NCBI RefSeq assembly: GCF_021887715.1 | Contig: NZ_JAIQXX010000012.1 | Coordinates: 1-64,000 of the forward strand | Direction: 5' to 3' | Length of the DNA stretch: 64,000 nucleotides | Origin: Winogradskyella immobilis | GTDB taxonomy: Bacteria; Bacteroidota; Bacteroidia; Flavobacteriales; Flavobacteriaceae | Shown: positions 8,171 to 16,759 of the stretch, piece after piece | Position numbering within the stretch: position 1 is the first letter of the stretch | Layout: every line of letters starts with the position of its first letter | The notes under the pieces: generated by a model | Told to the model about the DNA's origin: nothing | Database searches by the model: none | What the model saw: the letters and a program-made list of their open reading frames with translations, nothing else | Made by a program: the position numbers and the translations under genes

Positions 8171-9343
8171 ATGAATCCATCAGCATTTGGCTGGATAAAA
8201 AAATTACTTCGTAGTCTTTCTAAAAGCGATTATCTCCAATTAGAAACGCTAGACTTTTACCATAACTTAAAAGAAACAGGTTTTATATATGGCAGTAATA
8301 TAAGCTGCCTTTGTAGTGCTACAGACGATTTAGATTTTAACGAAGAAGAACGTTGTAAAGTTAACCTTATCTCTGCGTTTTATTACATCTATAAAACCGA
8401 AAATAGTTCTGAAAATTTTATAGAAAGTGTTATTGATTTTTATAAAGCTATTGATGAGCATAAACGTTCTTTTTTATCTGAATTATTTGGCGAAAGTAAA
8501 TCGGATAGTTTATTAGAAAATATTATACATAAACGTATACATATCGATGATAACTTTATTACTAAAAACTTTAATTACTTTTTAATTAATGCACTCTTAT
8601 TTATTGACGTACTAGGTTACAAACATTATATAAAAGGAAAAGGCAATACCAAAAAATACATTAATACGTTTGAGTCTACATTAGAAACCATTGTCTTTAC
8701 TGTACTAAACTCTAAAACAACTAAAACAGAATATGACCATAATCTCGTAAGGCTTTTTGAAGCTTCATTACGACATAAAGAAGACGATTGTAATGATTGT
8801 TCAGATGTTACAAAAACCATCACGCAACCGCTAGAAAAACTATACATTATAGATTCTGTGTGTATGGCTTCTTGGAGTGATAAACATATAGACAAAGAAG
8901 AATATCTATACCTAAATCAGTTGAAGAAAGATTTAGATATAGATACCAAAATCTTAATAAATTCGGTTGATGATATCAATCGTTTTTATGAAAACAACAA
9001 AAACAATATTGCTTTTTTAAGTGCTAAAAATTTAGCTCAAAGTTTTTACGATAACAGCAGTAGTATTGTTTCGCGATTAATAAAACGGAATAGTAAACGT
9101 TTACTTAAAGAATTATCTCAAAGTAAAGAAGCTATGGTACTGCTTACAAAATCTACAACACGTCATCTTACAGACGAAGAACAAAAAAAGGTTCAGAATC
9201 AGCTTTTAGATATATTTAAGTCCATACCTAGCTTGGCCATATTTATGCTTCCTGGCGGCATGTTATTATTACCTTTATTTGTAAAGTTTATACCTAAGTT
9301 ATTGCCTTCTGCTTTTGATGATAATAGAATTGAAGACGAATAA
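8171..9343 (+). CDS. LETM1-related protein
   Basis: A 390-residue protein. The last 80 or so residues (about 300-385) form a LETM1-like region: RNSKRLLKELSQSKEAM, then a charged HLTDEEQKKVQNQL stretch, a hydrophobic SLAIFMLPGGMLLLPLFVKF and PKLLPSAF. That ending is the hallmark of LETM1-like ribosome-binding domains. The rest is mostly helical and includes a CxxC pair (DDCNDCSD, near 205). Family members in Flavobacteriaceae carry the name LETM1-related biofilm-associated protein in public annotation, as I recall it. The molecular function is unknown. Confidence 0.82.
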   Translation: MNPSAFGWIKKLLRSLSKSDYLQLETLDFYHNLKETGFIYGSNISCLCSATDDLDFNEEERCKVNLISAFYYIYKTENSSENFIESVIDFYKAIDEHKRSFLSELFGESKSDSLLENIIHKRIHIDDNFITKNFNYFLINALLFIDVLGYKHYIKGKGNTKKYINTFESTLETIVFTVLNSKTTKTEYDHNLVRLFEASLRHKEDDCNDCSDVTKTITQPLEKLYIIDSVCMASWSDKHIDKEEYLYLNQLKKDLDIDTKILINSVDDINRFYENNKNNIAFLSAKNLAQSFYDNSSSIVSRLIKRNSKRLLKELSQSKEAMVLLTKSTTRHLTDEEQKKVQNQLLDIFKSIPSLAIFMLPGGMLLLPLFVKFIPKLLPSAFDDNRIEDE

Positions 9344-9359
9344 AACAACCTATAATGCT

Positions 9360-9929
9360 ATGAAATATATAAAGTTAGTTGCCTTTTTATGTATTACATT
9401 AATTATGGCTTGTTCTAAAACCAAAAAAACACAAAAGCTCTTTGTAGAAAATGACACACAATGGAAAACTATAGGCGATGCCAATTGGTCTTTTGTTAAA
9501 GGCGAGCTTAAAGGCGTGGCAGATAGCTCTATGGGTTTTATTGTAACCAAATCTGTATACAGTAATTTTGAATTAAACCTAGAGTTTAAACCAGATAGTA
9601 CTGTTAATTCTGGCGTTTTTGTGCGTTGTAATAATGATGCTATTTCTGCTGCAGGTTGTTACGAAATTAATATTTGGGATCTTCACCCTAACCAAGATAA
9701 CAGAACTGGAGCCATTGTAACACGCCAAAAACCTTTTAAAAAAGTAGAAACTTTAAATCAGTGGAATACTTATAAAATTATATGTAAAGACAATGTCATT
9801 AAAGCTTGGGTTAATAATGTACTAACTGCTGAGTTAATAGATGACCAACATATAGAAGGGAAAATTGCATTGCAAGCTTTTGAAACTGGTATTATATGGT
9901 TTAGAAATATATCTATAACTCCGTTATAA
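9360..9929 (+). CDS. DUF1080 (3-keto-disaccharide hydrolase-like) lipoprotein
   Basis: A 189-residue lipoprotein (signal ending LIMAC, Cys at residue 18). It contains one DUF1080/laminin-G-like domain: NSGVFVRCNN, GCYEINIWDLH and WNTYKIICKDNVIKAWVNN. This fold is found in 3-keto-glycoside hydrolases and carbohydrate-binding lipoproteins. It is probably exposed in the periplasm or on the surface. The start at 9360 gives a normal signal peptide; an earlier in-frame start would overlap the LETM1-like gene. Confidence 0.87.
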   Translation: MKYIKLVAFLCITLIMACSKTKKTQKLFVENDTQWKTIGDANWSFVKGELKGVADSSMGFIVTKSVYSNFELNLEFKPDSTVNSGVFVRCNNDAISAAGCYEINIWDLHPNQDNRTGAIVTRQKPFKKVETLNQWNTYKIICKDNVIKAWVNNVLTAELIDDQHIEGKIALQAFETGIIWFRNISITPL

Positions 9930-10000
9930 AATCCGTTACGGTTAAAGTTGTAACAAATTTAGTATAGCAACGTCATATAACAAAACATCATTATATAGCT

Positions 10001-10425
10001 ATGACACTGACAAATTATTAAAAGTTTCGCCACATAGCGATCTAGAAACTATTAAAATAGCCTTTAGAAGAGAAGTGTCTTTGTATCACCCAGACAATAA
10101 CAAATCTCCAGAAGCTAAACCTATATTTGAAAACCTTATTGAAGCTTTTGATGTATTATCTAACCCAAAGAAGCGAAAGGTTTACGATGACATGTTACTT
10201 AATACTGAAGCTAATAATAAGCCCGTCATCATTACAGAACAACAAGAAGAAACTTATAAAAAATGGAAAAAAGAAGCTAAGAAAAAATCAAAAACTTCTT
10301 GGGAAAATCCTTTAACCGATTTACTGTTATTAGATTTGTTTTTTGGCGTAGGTTTCTTTGATATATTTGATGATATCGGCGATGGCATTGGTGATGTTCT
10401 AGGTGATGTGTTTGATTTGTTTTAA
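10001..10425 (+). pseudogene. J-domain protein with apparent 5' frameshift
   Basis: From 9946 one frame reads through a J-domain: KLLKVSPHSDLETIKIAF, then the HPD motif (SLYHPDNN), then FENLIEAFDVLSNPKKRKVYD. No ATG, GTG or TTG precedes the domain in that frame. An ATG at 10001 in another frame reads MTLTNY and then stops at 10019. If one extra 10-bp copy of AAATTATTAT were present at 10012, the gene would read MTLTNYYKLLKVSP, a normal J-domain start. Only GTG at 10075 is usable as the sequence stands, and it removes helix I and most of helix II. A sequencing error is possible. Confidence 0.6.
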
Positions 10426-10429
10426 TCTT

Positions 10430-11185
10430 CTACTCCAACCAGTTTTTAAAATCTTTTACACGTTCTCTAGCCACAATAACATCTTGCTCGTTGTAGTGGT
10501 TTAACTTTATTTGAAGGCGAGAATTTGTGTAACTCACCATATCTTTAATGGCATTAATATTAACAAAGAATTTACGGCTAACTCTAAAAAATGTATGTGG
10601 CTCTAATTCGTCTTCAAGTTGATCTAAAGTATGATCTAGAAGATAATTTCTGCCTTCCTTAGTATAAGCATAAGTGCCTTTATTTTCGCTATAAAAACAT
10701 TCTATATCTTCAATATTAATCAACTTTAAATGCTGACCTACTTTTACAGAAAATCTTTTTTTATACTCGCGTTCAATAGGGTTGATTAATAACTTTTTAA
10801 TGTCATTAAAATCTAAAGTTACGGCCTGTTTTTGCGGAGTTAATTCTTTAAACTTTGTTACCGCTTTTTTAAGATCGTCTTGATCTATAGGCTTCAACAA
10901 ATAATCTATACTATTAAGTTTAAAAGCTTGTAATGCATACTCATCGTAAGCTGTTGTAAAGATTACTGCTGAGTTGATATCTATAGCTTCAAAAATCTCA
11001 AATGACAATCCATCACTCAACTGAATATCTAAAAATATTAAATCTGGATGTTCATTATTCTGAAACCATTCAATAGATTCTTCAACAGAATGTAACATGG
11101 TGTTGGTTTCAAAATCTAAACTTGTTAGCATTCGTTGTAAGCGTCTTGCTGATGGTTTTTCGTCTTCTATGATTATAATGTTCAT
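10430..11185 (-). CDS. LytTR-family response regulator
   Basis: A 251-residue response regulator. The receiver domain (about 1-115) has acidic E7/D8, phospho-acceptor Asp53 (LIFLDIQLSDG), Thr77/78 and Lys98 (LLKPI). The LytTR DNA-binding domain occupies about 145-250 (FSVKVGQHLKLINIEDIECFYSENK...FFRVSRKFFVNINAI). It is the last gene of a five-gene operon with a LytS-type kinase, its presumed partner. LytTR proteins bind paired direct repeats. A fitting pair lies in front of this operon and another in front of the TonB receptor at 3.5 kb. Confidence 0.95.
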   Translation of the reverse strand: MNIIIIEDEKPSARRLQRMLTSLDFETNTMLHSVEESIEWFQNNEHPDLIFLDIQLSDGLSFEIFEAIDINSAVIFTTAYDEYALQAFKLNSIDYLLKPIDQDDLKKAVTKFKELTPQKQAVTLDFNDIKKLLINPIEREYKKRFSVKVGQHLKLINIEDIECFYSENKGTYAYTKEGRNYLLDHTLDQLEDELEPHTFFRVSRKFFVNINAIKDMVSYTNSRLQIKLNHYNEQDVIVARERVKDFKNWLE

Positions 11186-11238
11186 TAATAATTTTATTTA
11201 TAAGGTATAATACTTTGCTATTATTTAAAGATTGTCAA

Positions 11239-11583
11239 CTACTCCCAACGTTTTTCTTCTTTATCCATATACTCCTTTACTTTACGTTCTTCCCAATTTT
11301 TTCCGAATAAAAAATCGGGACCAAATACACCCAGAAAGTGAAAGAATAAACCAATACCCCAAAATATAGCTGTTGAAAACGAAGCAAAGCTAAAATAACC
11401 TTCGCCTGAATTTGAGCCAATTACAATAATTAAAAAGATGTTGACAATAACATAACTTACTAAATGCCAGTAAAATCCTTTAAGTTTATCAAGTTTCTTT
11501 TTAGCTCTAATATAAGCTTCTTCTTTATAATAACGTTTTTCATCTGTATGATCGTTATAGGGTTCTATATTATATTTTTTCAT
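11239..11583 (-). CDS. 2TM domain protein
   Basis: A 114-residue protein of the 2TM-domain family: charged N-terminus (RAKKKLDKLKGFYWHL), two membrane helices at about 40-56 and 67-90, then the conserved FLFGKNWEERKVKEYMDKEEK tail. Such domains are common beside Bacteroidota LytS/LytTR systems. It is paralogous to the next gene and to the C-terminal domain of the kinase. Its role is unknown and may be in membrane sensing or assembly with the kinase. Confidence 0.85.
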   Translation of the reverse strand: MKKYNIEPYNDHTDEKRYYKEEAYIRAKKKLDKLKGFYWHLVSYVIVNIFLIIVIGSNSGEGYFSFASFSTAIFWGIGLFFHFLGVFGPDFLFGKNWEERKVKEYMDKEEKRWE

Positions 11584-11588
11584 CTGTT

Positions 11589-11921
11589 TTAGTTGTAATG
11601 TTTTAAATTTTCATCTTCTTCATCCATAAATTTACGTAATTGTTCTTCCTCCCAATTCTTGCCTAAAAAATAATCAAACCCGTAAACCGAAAAGGCATGA
11701 AATCCTATACCAACTCCCCAAGTTAACCATAGTGCTATCGTTGCAAAATCGAATATGGCTTCGTTTAATGTTTCTCCATTTTCTAGGTTCTTTACTATTT
11801 TAATAGCTGTTATAACTGCATTGACACAAACATAAACGATAACGTGTATATAAAAACCTCTTAGTCTATCGACCTTTGTCTTTGCTCTTAAATATTTTTG
11901 ATCTTCAATATATCTTCCCAT
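11589..11921 (-). CDS. 2TM domain protein
   Basis: A 110-residue paralogue of the neighbouring 2TM protein, with RAKTKVDRLRGFYIHVIVYV, a second helix near 68-88 and the terminal FLGKNWEEEQLRKFMDEEDE. It lies 5 bp upstream of the second 2TM gene and 12 bp downstream of the kinase gene. The three 2TM units of this operon share the same helix-loop-helix and (G)xxWE tail, so they arose by duplication. Confidence 0.85.
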   Translation of the reverse strand: MGRYIEDQKYLRAKTKVDRLRGFYIHVIVYVCVNAVITAIKIVKNLENGETLNEAIFDFATIALWLTWGVGIGFHAFSVYGFDYFLGKNWEEEQLRKFMDEEDENLKHYN

Positions 11922-11933
11922 AACTATTGCTTT

Positions 11934-13283
11934 TTAATTCCAGCGTTTTTCTTCTTCTTCCTCTTGCATAAATTTTTCAATTTTACGCTTTTCCCATTCG
12001 CTTCCTAATACACCATCATTAACATAGACTTTATAGGCATGAAAACCTAACCCTAATCCCCAACCTAACATTGGAAACCAAAACCATTGAATTGTATGCG
12101 GTGTATAACGGTACCATATAAATACAAGAAATGGTATAACTAAACAGTATGAGATTAGACTGTAATAAAATTCTTTTAATTCTTCTACACGTTTACGTGC
12201 GCGGACATAACTACTGTCGTATGCTGATTTAGGCTCTATTCTTTTCATAATTGATAATTGTTTTGTGAGCATTGGTATTGCAACTGCAAAGTGCTTTGCT
12301 CCTTGATTGATGTTTACTTTTTTATCTGATAATAATTGGTAGCGCTGTTTAATATTATCTAGACCTACTCCACTGCTCTTTTTAACAATTTGCTTAGGTT
12401 GTAAATTATTTTCTACAACTAAGCTACCACTGTCTTCGTATATTTTAATATGTAATGGTTTACTACTCGTCACCATATTGTGTTTTACCGCATTCTCTAA
12501 CAATAATTGCAACGATAAAGGCACTACTTTACTCTCTGGATTAGATGCGTGTTCTGGGATTTCAAAAATAATACTGTCTTCAAATCGCATTTTTAATAAT
12601 GACATGTACGTCCTAGCAAAATCTAACTCTTCATCCACAGTAATTAAATCTTTATTTTTTTGTTCTAAAACATAGCGATATACTTTAGATAAAGATGTTG
12701 TAAACTGTTGCGCATTCTCAGGGTTTTCTTCTATTAAACTCGTTAGTACATTAAGACTATTAAACAAAAAATGCGGATCTAATTGATTCTTTAAAGCATC
12801 AAACTTAGCACTTGCTGTACCCGCAATAACTTTCTGTTCTTTGATTTTATTTTTTTGATAACGATTATAGAAATAAATAATATGAAAAACTGAAACAACA
12901 CTCAACGTCATCCATAATCCAAAAGAATAACCACTCCAACTTTCATTCTTTATAAAATCATCGAATGAGTTATTATGAATAATCATTGATATTCCAGCTC
13001 TTAAAATGAAAATACCTATTAATGTAATTATTGTAGATCCGATAATCCCAGACACAACACGTTTAACCGTTTCTCCTTTTTTCCATTGCCGTTTTTCCAT
13101 ATAATTAAAAAACGCCATATTACTATATCCTAATACAAAAGAATAAACTTGGTAAAGAACAAAATCAAATAAAAATTCATTTACACTTTTAAAATTAAAT
13201 CCACCAAAGATTCCATTACCTATAACAAAAACTAGGCACCCAATAATGAAAGTTAAAATGATATCTTGAGTTGATTTTTTCAT
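11934..13283 (-). CDS. LytS-like sensor histidine kinase fused to a 2TM domain
   Basis: A 449-residue kinase with four membrane helices in about 10-140. The His_kinase block has the phospho-acceptor in QLDPHFLFNSLNVL (His171). The HATPase_c domain shows LLLENAVKHNM (Asn263) and a G box around GVGLDNIKQRY. After residue 345 a complete 2TM domain is appended (MKRIEPKSAYDSSYVRARKRV to the LGSEWEKRKIEKFMQEE tail). The junction contains an internal Met346 that looks like a former start codon, so the fusion may be recent. It pairs with the LytTR regulator at the end of the operon. Confidence 0.93.
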   Translation of the reverse strand: MKKSTQDIILTFIIGCLVFVIGNGIFGGFNFKSVNEFLFDFVLYQVYSFVLGYSNMAFFNYMEKRQWKKGETVKRVVSGIIGSTIITLIGIFILRAGISMIIHNNSFDDFIKNESWSGYSFGLWMTLSVVSVFHIIYFYNRYQKNKIKEQKVIAGTASAKFDALKNQLDPHFLFNSLNVLTSLIEENPENAQQFTTSLSKVYRYVLEQKNKDLITVDEELDFARTYMSLLKMRFEDSIIFEIPEHASNPESKVVPLSLQLLLENAVKHNMVTSSKPLHIKIYEDSGSLVVENNLQPKQIVKKSSGVGLDNIKQRYQLLSDKKVNINQGAKHFAVAIPMLTKQLSIMKRIEPKSAYDSSYVRARKRVEELKEFYYSLISYCLVIPFLVFIWYRYTPHTIQWFWFPMLGWGLGLGFHAYKVYVNDGVLGSEWEKRKIEKFMQEEEEEKRWN

Positions 13284-13290
13284 AATATTT

Positions 13291-13923
13291 TTATTTACAT
13301 GTTTTTAAAACTTGTTCAGCACGTTCTTTTCCCCAATTAGGATGCAACTTACTTTCTGATTTAAAGTTAGTAAAAAGTTCTATGGACCTTTCAATTTCTA
13401 TGCAATAAGGTGCTGTGTCCTTACCAAAAAACTTTGCACTTCCCATATCCCAATCTACTTTTCCAAAAACAGCTCTAGGGTTTTTAGCATCAATAGCCAT
13501 AGCTTTAGCATATAATTCTGAAACTTTATTGGCGTACTTCATTCCATATTTCATACCATCAAAAGCAACCCAATTAGTAAACACTTGTGCTTGCATTACT
13601 AATAGTTCTGCATTATTTTCGCTTCTGCTAAATGCAATATCTAAGTGCTGTTGTGCTTTGTCTAACTGTGCTTTAAGAACAGCTTCATCTTTCTCATTCC
13701 AACTCTTTAAACTATTAATTTGAGCAATGTAATAATTTGGCAACCATGCTTCGGTTTCTGCTTTAGAAATACGCTCAAATAAATTTTGTGCTTCTTCTAA
13801 CTTATTGGCTTTCCATAATTCAAAGGCTTTTTGCATGCCTTTTTCGTAATTAGATTGTGCTTCAATATTAGGTGTTACTGCTCCTAAGATTATTACGACT
13901 AAAATTTTCACTAAACTGTTCAT
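13291..13923 (-). CDS. TPR-like periplasmic protein, first gene of the signalling operon
   Basis: A 210-residue protein with a signal peptide (MNSLVKILVVIILGAVTPNIEAQ) and TPR-like helical repeats, for example KAFELWKANKLEEAQNLFE (about residues 31-49). It lies 7 bp from the kinase gene and is the first gene of the operon. It probably sits in the periplasm and could sense or relay a signal, though this is inference. The operator pair and -7-like element lie 20-95 bp upstream of its start. Confidence 0.82.
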   Translation of the reverse strand: MNSLVKILVVIILGAVTPNIEAQSNYEKGMQKAFELWKANKLEEAQNLFERISKAETEAWLPNYYIAQINSLKSWNEKDEAVLKAQLDKAQQHLDIAFSRSENNAELLVMQAQVFTNWVAFDGMKYGMKYANKVSELYAKAMAIDAKNPRAVFGKVDWDMGSAKFFGKDTAPYCIEIERSIELFTNFKSESKLHPNWGKERAEQVLKTCK

Positions 13924-13942
13924 TTTTTTCTTGATTTAATTT

Positions 13943-14018
13943 GAAGCAAATATCTTTTTAAAGTCAAATTTTAAAAAATAGGAATTACCGAATTGTAGAA
14001 AATTATGGACGAATTGTA
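13943..14018 (-). promoter_or_regulatory. Putative autoregulatory LytTR operator and promoter
   Basis: Direct repeats ACCGAATTGTA (13987-13997) and GACGAATTGTA (14008-14018) are spaced exactly 21 bp. Read toward the operon, GATATTTGCTTC (13954-13943) resembles the Bacteroidota -7 motif. It is separated from the repeats by 32 bp, the same distance as at the TonB receptor promoter (3549-3624). In both places a TTG lies 10 nt upstream of the -7-like element. The repeats also lie upstream of the divergent serine hydrolase gene and could serve both directions. Confidence 0.62.
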
Positions 14019-14100
14019 ATTCTTTTGAAAATAGATTGAAAAATTGGTAACTTATTCACGTTTAATAGGACTCATAGTCATTAACAAAAATCAACCAAAA

Positions 14101-15900
14101 ATGAAACGCTTTTTATTACTACTAATCACTCTTTGTTTTGCATCATCTTTTGCGCAAACCGATAAACGTCTTAAAGGTTTAGAGGATGAACTTAATAAAA
14201 TATTAGAAATTACAAAAACTGCTGGTTTTGCCGTAGCAGTTGTTGAAGGAGATAAAGTAATCTACAATAAAGGTTTTGGTTACAGAGATTACGAAAATAA
14301 GATCCCTGTAGATGCTAATACCTTATTTGCTATTGGGTCATCTACCAAAGCATTTACTTCTGCCATATTAGGAAAATTAAGAGCTGACGACAAATTATCT
14401 TTTGATGATAGTCCAAGAAAATATATTCCTGAATTAGAGTTTTATAATGATAATTTAAACAACAATATTATCATTAAAGATTTAATGCGTCATAGCACAG
14501 GAATTCCAAGGCATGATGGAGCTTGGTATTTCTTTCCTTCGCATAATAAAGACAGCTTAGTACAGCGTATTAAATACCATGAGCCATTTACAGGCTTACG
14601 CCAAAGATGGTATTACAATAATTTTATGTTTTTAACCCAAGGAGTTATTGCTGAAAAGATTACAGGTAAATCCTGGGAAGACAACTTAGACGAGATGTTC
14701 TTTAAACCATTAAATATGAATAGAACCAACTCCGATATAAAAGCTATGAAGTCTGCCTCTAATGCATCTATAGGTTATGAACTTAAAGACGATAAAATCT
14801 CTAAAATGGATTATTACGACATTGCTGGAATGTCTCCTGCAGGTTCTATAAACAGTAGTGTTAATGATATGACTAAATGGATGACACTATGGCTTAATAA
14901 AGGAAAACATAATGAAGAAGAGCTGTTACCAGAAAGTTACATACAAGAAGCTACAGGTTCTCAGATGGTAGTGTCTTCTGGTATTCCTAGTAAAGAATTA
15001 CCAGACATGCATTTTGCTAATTACGGTTATGGATGGTTTACACACTCGTATAAAGGACATTACGTAGCTGAGCACGGAGGTAATATCGACGGATTTTCTA
15101 CCAATGTTGCTTTATATCCTACAGATAGCCTAGGCATAGTTGTTTTAGCCAACCAAAATGGATCTGCTACACCTAACTTAGTCCGTAATACTGTTGCAGA
15201 TTATGTTTTAAAACTAAAGAAAACAGGATGGGCTAGTAAACATAAAAAAGATCTTGAAGAAGCTGAAAAAGCACAAGAAGAAGTTGAAGAAAGTAGTGAA
15301 AGCGCACAGATACCAAATACAAAACCTTCGCATAGTAATGTTGATTATACAGGTGTATATTCTAACAAAGGTTATGGTGCAGTAACTATTACTACTAAAA
15401 ACGATTCTTTATTTACCATTTTAAATAAAAAACTTAATTATCTACATCATTTTCATTACGATACTTTTGAACTTATTAGTGTCGTAAAAGGTAAAGTAGA
15501 CACAACAGATTATGGACAATCGCTTAAAGCAACATTCAGCACTGGTGACTCTGGAGATATCGATGGTTTTAAAGTTGCTATTGAACCTACAATAGATCCT
15601 ATTTTCTTTAAACGTTCACCAATTGCATTAGATGTAGATTCTAGTGATTTAGAACCCTATACTGGTGATTATGAGATTTCTGGTGCTACTATCAAATTTT
15701 ATCTCAAAGGAGGAAAAACATTGTTTCTCTTTGTCCCTGGTCAACCAGAATATGAATTATTACCAACAGACAAACATAAATTTACACTTAAAGGTATAGA
15801 TGGCTTTAAAGTAGAATTTATAGAAAATGATAAAGGAACTATTAAAGAAGCAAAATTATTTCAACCTAATGGTACATTTACTGTAAAACGAAAAGAATAA
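14101..15900 (+). CDS. Serine hydrolase (class C beta-lactamase/DD-peptidase fold)
   Basis: A 599-residue protein with a signal peptide ending SSFAQ (1-19). The beta-lactamase-fold domain at about 25-380 shows SSTK (residues 80-83, the SxxK nucleophile motif), YYNN (171-174, the YxN motif) and EHGGN (the KTG-equivalent HxG). A charged coiled linker follows near 385-415, then a C-terminal DUF3471-like region. It is probably a periplasmic or surface esterase or peptidase. ATG at 14101 is chosen because it starts the signal peptide. It is divergent from the LytTR operon and shares its operator region. Confidence 0.92.
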   Translation: MKRFLLLLITLCFASSFAQTDKRLKGLEDELNKILEITKTAGFAVAVVEGDKVIYNKGFGYRDYENKIPVDANTLFAIGSSTKAFTSAILGKLRADDKLSFDDSPRKYIPELEFYNDNLNNNIIIKDLMRHSTGIPRHDGAWYFFPSHNKDSLVQRIKYHEPFTGLRQRWYYNNFMFLTQGVIAEKITGKSWEDNLDEMFFKPLNMNRTNSDIKAMKSASNASIGYELKDDKISKMDYYDIAGMSPAGSINSSVNDMTKWMTLWLNKGKHNEEELLPESYIQEATGSQMVVSSGIPSKELPDMHFANYGYGWFTHSYKGHYVAEHGGNIDGFSTNVALYPTDSLGIVVLANQNGSATPNLVRNTVADYVLKLKKTGWASKHKKDLEEAEKAQEEVEESSESAQIPNTKPSHSNVDYTGVYSNKGYGAVTITTKNDSLFTILNKKLNYLHHFHYDTFELISVVKGKVDTTDYGQSLKATFSTGDSGDIDGFKVAIEPTIDPIFFKRSPIALDVDSSDLEPYTGDYEISGATIKFYLKGGKTLFLFVPGQPEYELLPTDKHKFTLKGIDGFKVEFIENDKGTIKEAKLFQPNGTFTVKRKE

Positions 15901-15906
15901 AGAACA

Positions 15907-16743
15907 TTGTCAAACAATGAAAATATACATGTTAGCGACACAGCATTTGTAACCTGTGCCTTTAGGCGTTTGAATGAATCATTAAGTCAAGATTATTATG
16001 CTAAGCTTTGGTATAATGACAAGGCTGAACTTATTCTTAAAGATTACCTCAGTAAAGTGTCAACCGAAGAAGTGCAAACTCATTGCATTCGTAATCGTTA
16101 TTTTTTAGAACAATTAAAAAGGCTAATTACTGAACATAAAATAGAAGTACTTATTAATTTTGGAGCTGGATTTAGCATGTATCCTTTTCTTTTAGAACAA
16201 AACATTACCCATATAGAAATTGATAAACCTGAGGTTGTTGATTATAAAAAACTTCAGGTAGATCAATGGATTTCTGAAAACAAATTACCTCAACGACATA
16301 TTAATTTTATAGGCGTGGATTTTAGCACTGATTATCGTGATGATTTAATTGTTAAAATCAATGCTTTAAAGGGAAATAAATCGTGTTTTATACTCTTAGA
16401 AGGAGTGCTTTTCTTTTTAAATAGGTCTGAATCTGAAAAACTTTTTGAAGTATTCAGTACAATTCAGCAATCAAAAGATTACATCGGCAGTGTATCTTAC
16501 ACCAATGAAGTTCATAAAACTAAAGCTTATAAACGGTTACTTAAATATGCCAATAAAGAGCTCGACGATGCTAGCGATAATGGACTACAAACCGTTGAAA
16601 ATAGTTTTTATGAAAATCTAGAAAGTTATCAACTAATAGATCATCAAGATTATTTTTCGTGCTCAAAATTATTTCAAAATACACCAGAATGTGAAGCCAC
16701 ACATATTTTGAATGAGCATTTCTATATTTTACAAAAAGATTAA
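15907..16743 (+). CDS. Leucine carboxyl methyltransferase-family (LCM) methyltransferase
   Basis: A 278-residue SAM-dependent methyltransferase of the LCM/PPM family. The SAM-binding region is INFGAGFSMYPFLL (about 82-95) with acidic residue IEIDKPEV, and LLEGVLFFL (about 161-169) matches the family's conserved EGxxxYL block. It starts with TTG at 15907, 6 bp after the serine hydrolase stop, so the two are probably co-transcribed. In bacteria such enzymes O-methylate small molecules; the substrate here is unknown. Confidence 0.85.
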   Translation: MSNNENIHVSDTAFVTCAFRRLNESLSQDYYAKLWYNDKAELILKDYLSKVSTEEVQTHCIRNRYFLEQLKRLITEHKIEVLINFGAGFSMYPFLLEQNITHIEIDKPEVVDYKKLQVDQWISENKLPQRHINFIGVDFSTDYRDDLIVKINALKGNKSCFILLEGVLFFLNRSESEKLFEVFSTIQQSKDYIGSVSYTNEVHKTKAYKRLLKYANKELDDASDNGLQTVENSFYENLESYQLIDHQDYFSCSKLFQNTPECEATHILNEHFYILQKD

Positions 16744-16759
16744 TCTGAATACCTTATTT

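Noticed and set aside
10075-10425. Intact small gene starting with GTG at 10075
   Set aside because: The conserved J-domain sequence continues upstream in the same frame, so this start would remove helix I and much of helix II.
13415-13723. Antisense reading frame of about 100 codons within the TPR gene
   Set aside because: It lacks recognisable domains and lies entirely opposite a well-supported gene with signal peptide and operon context.
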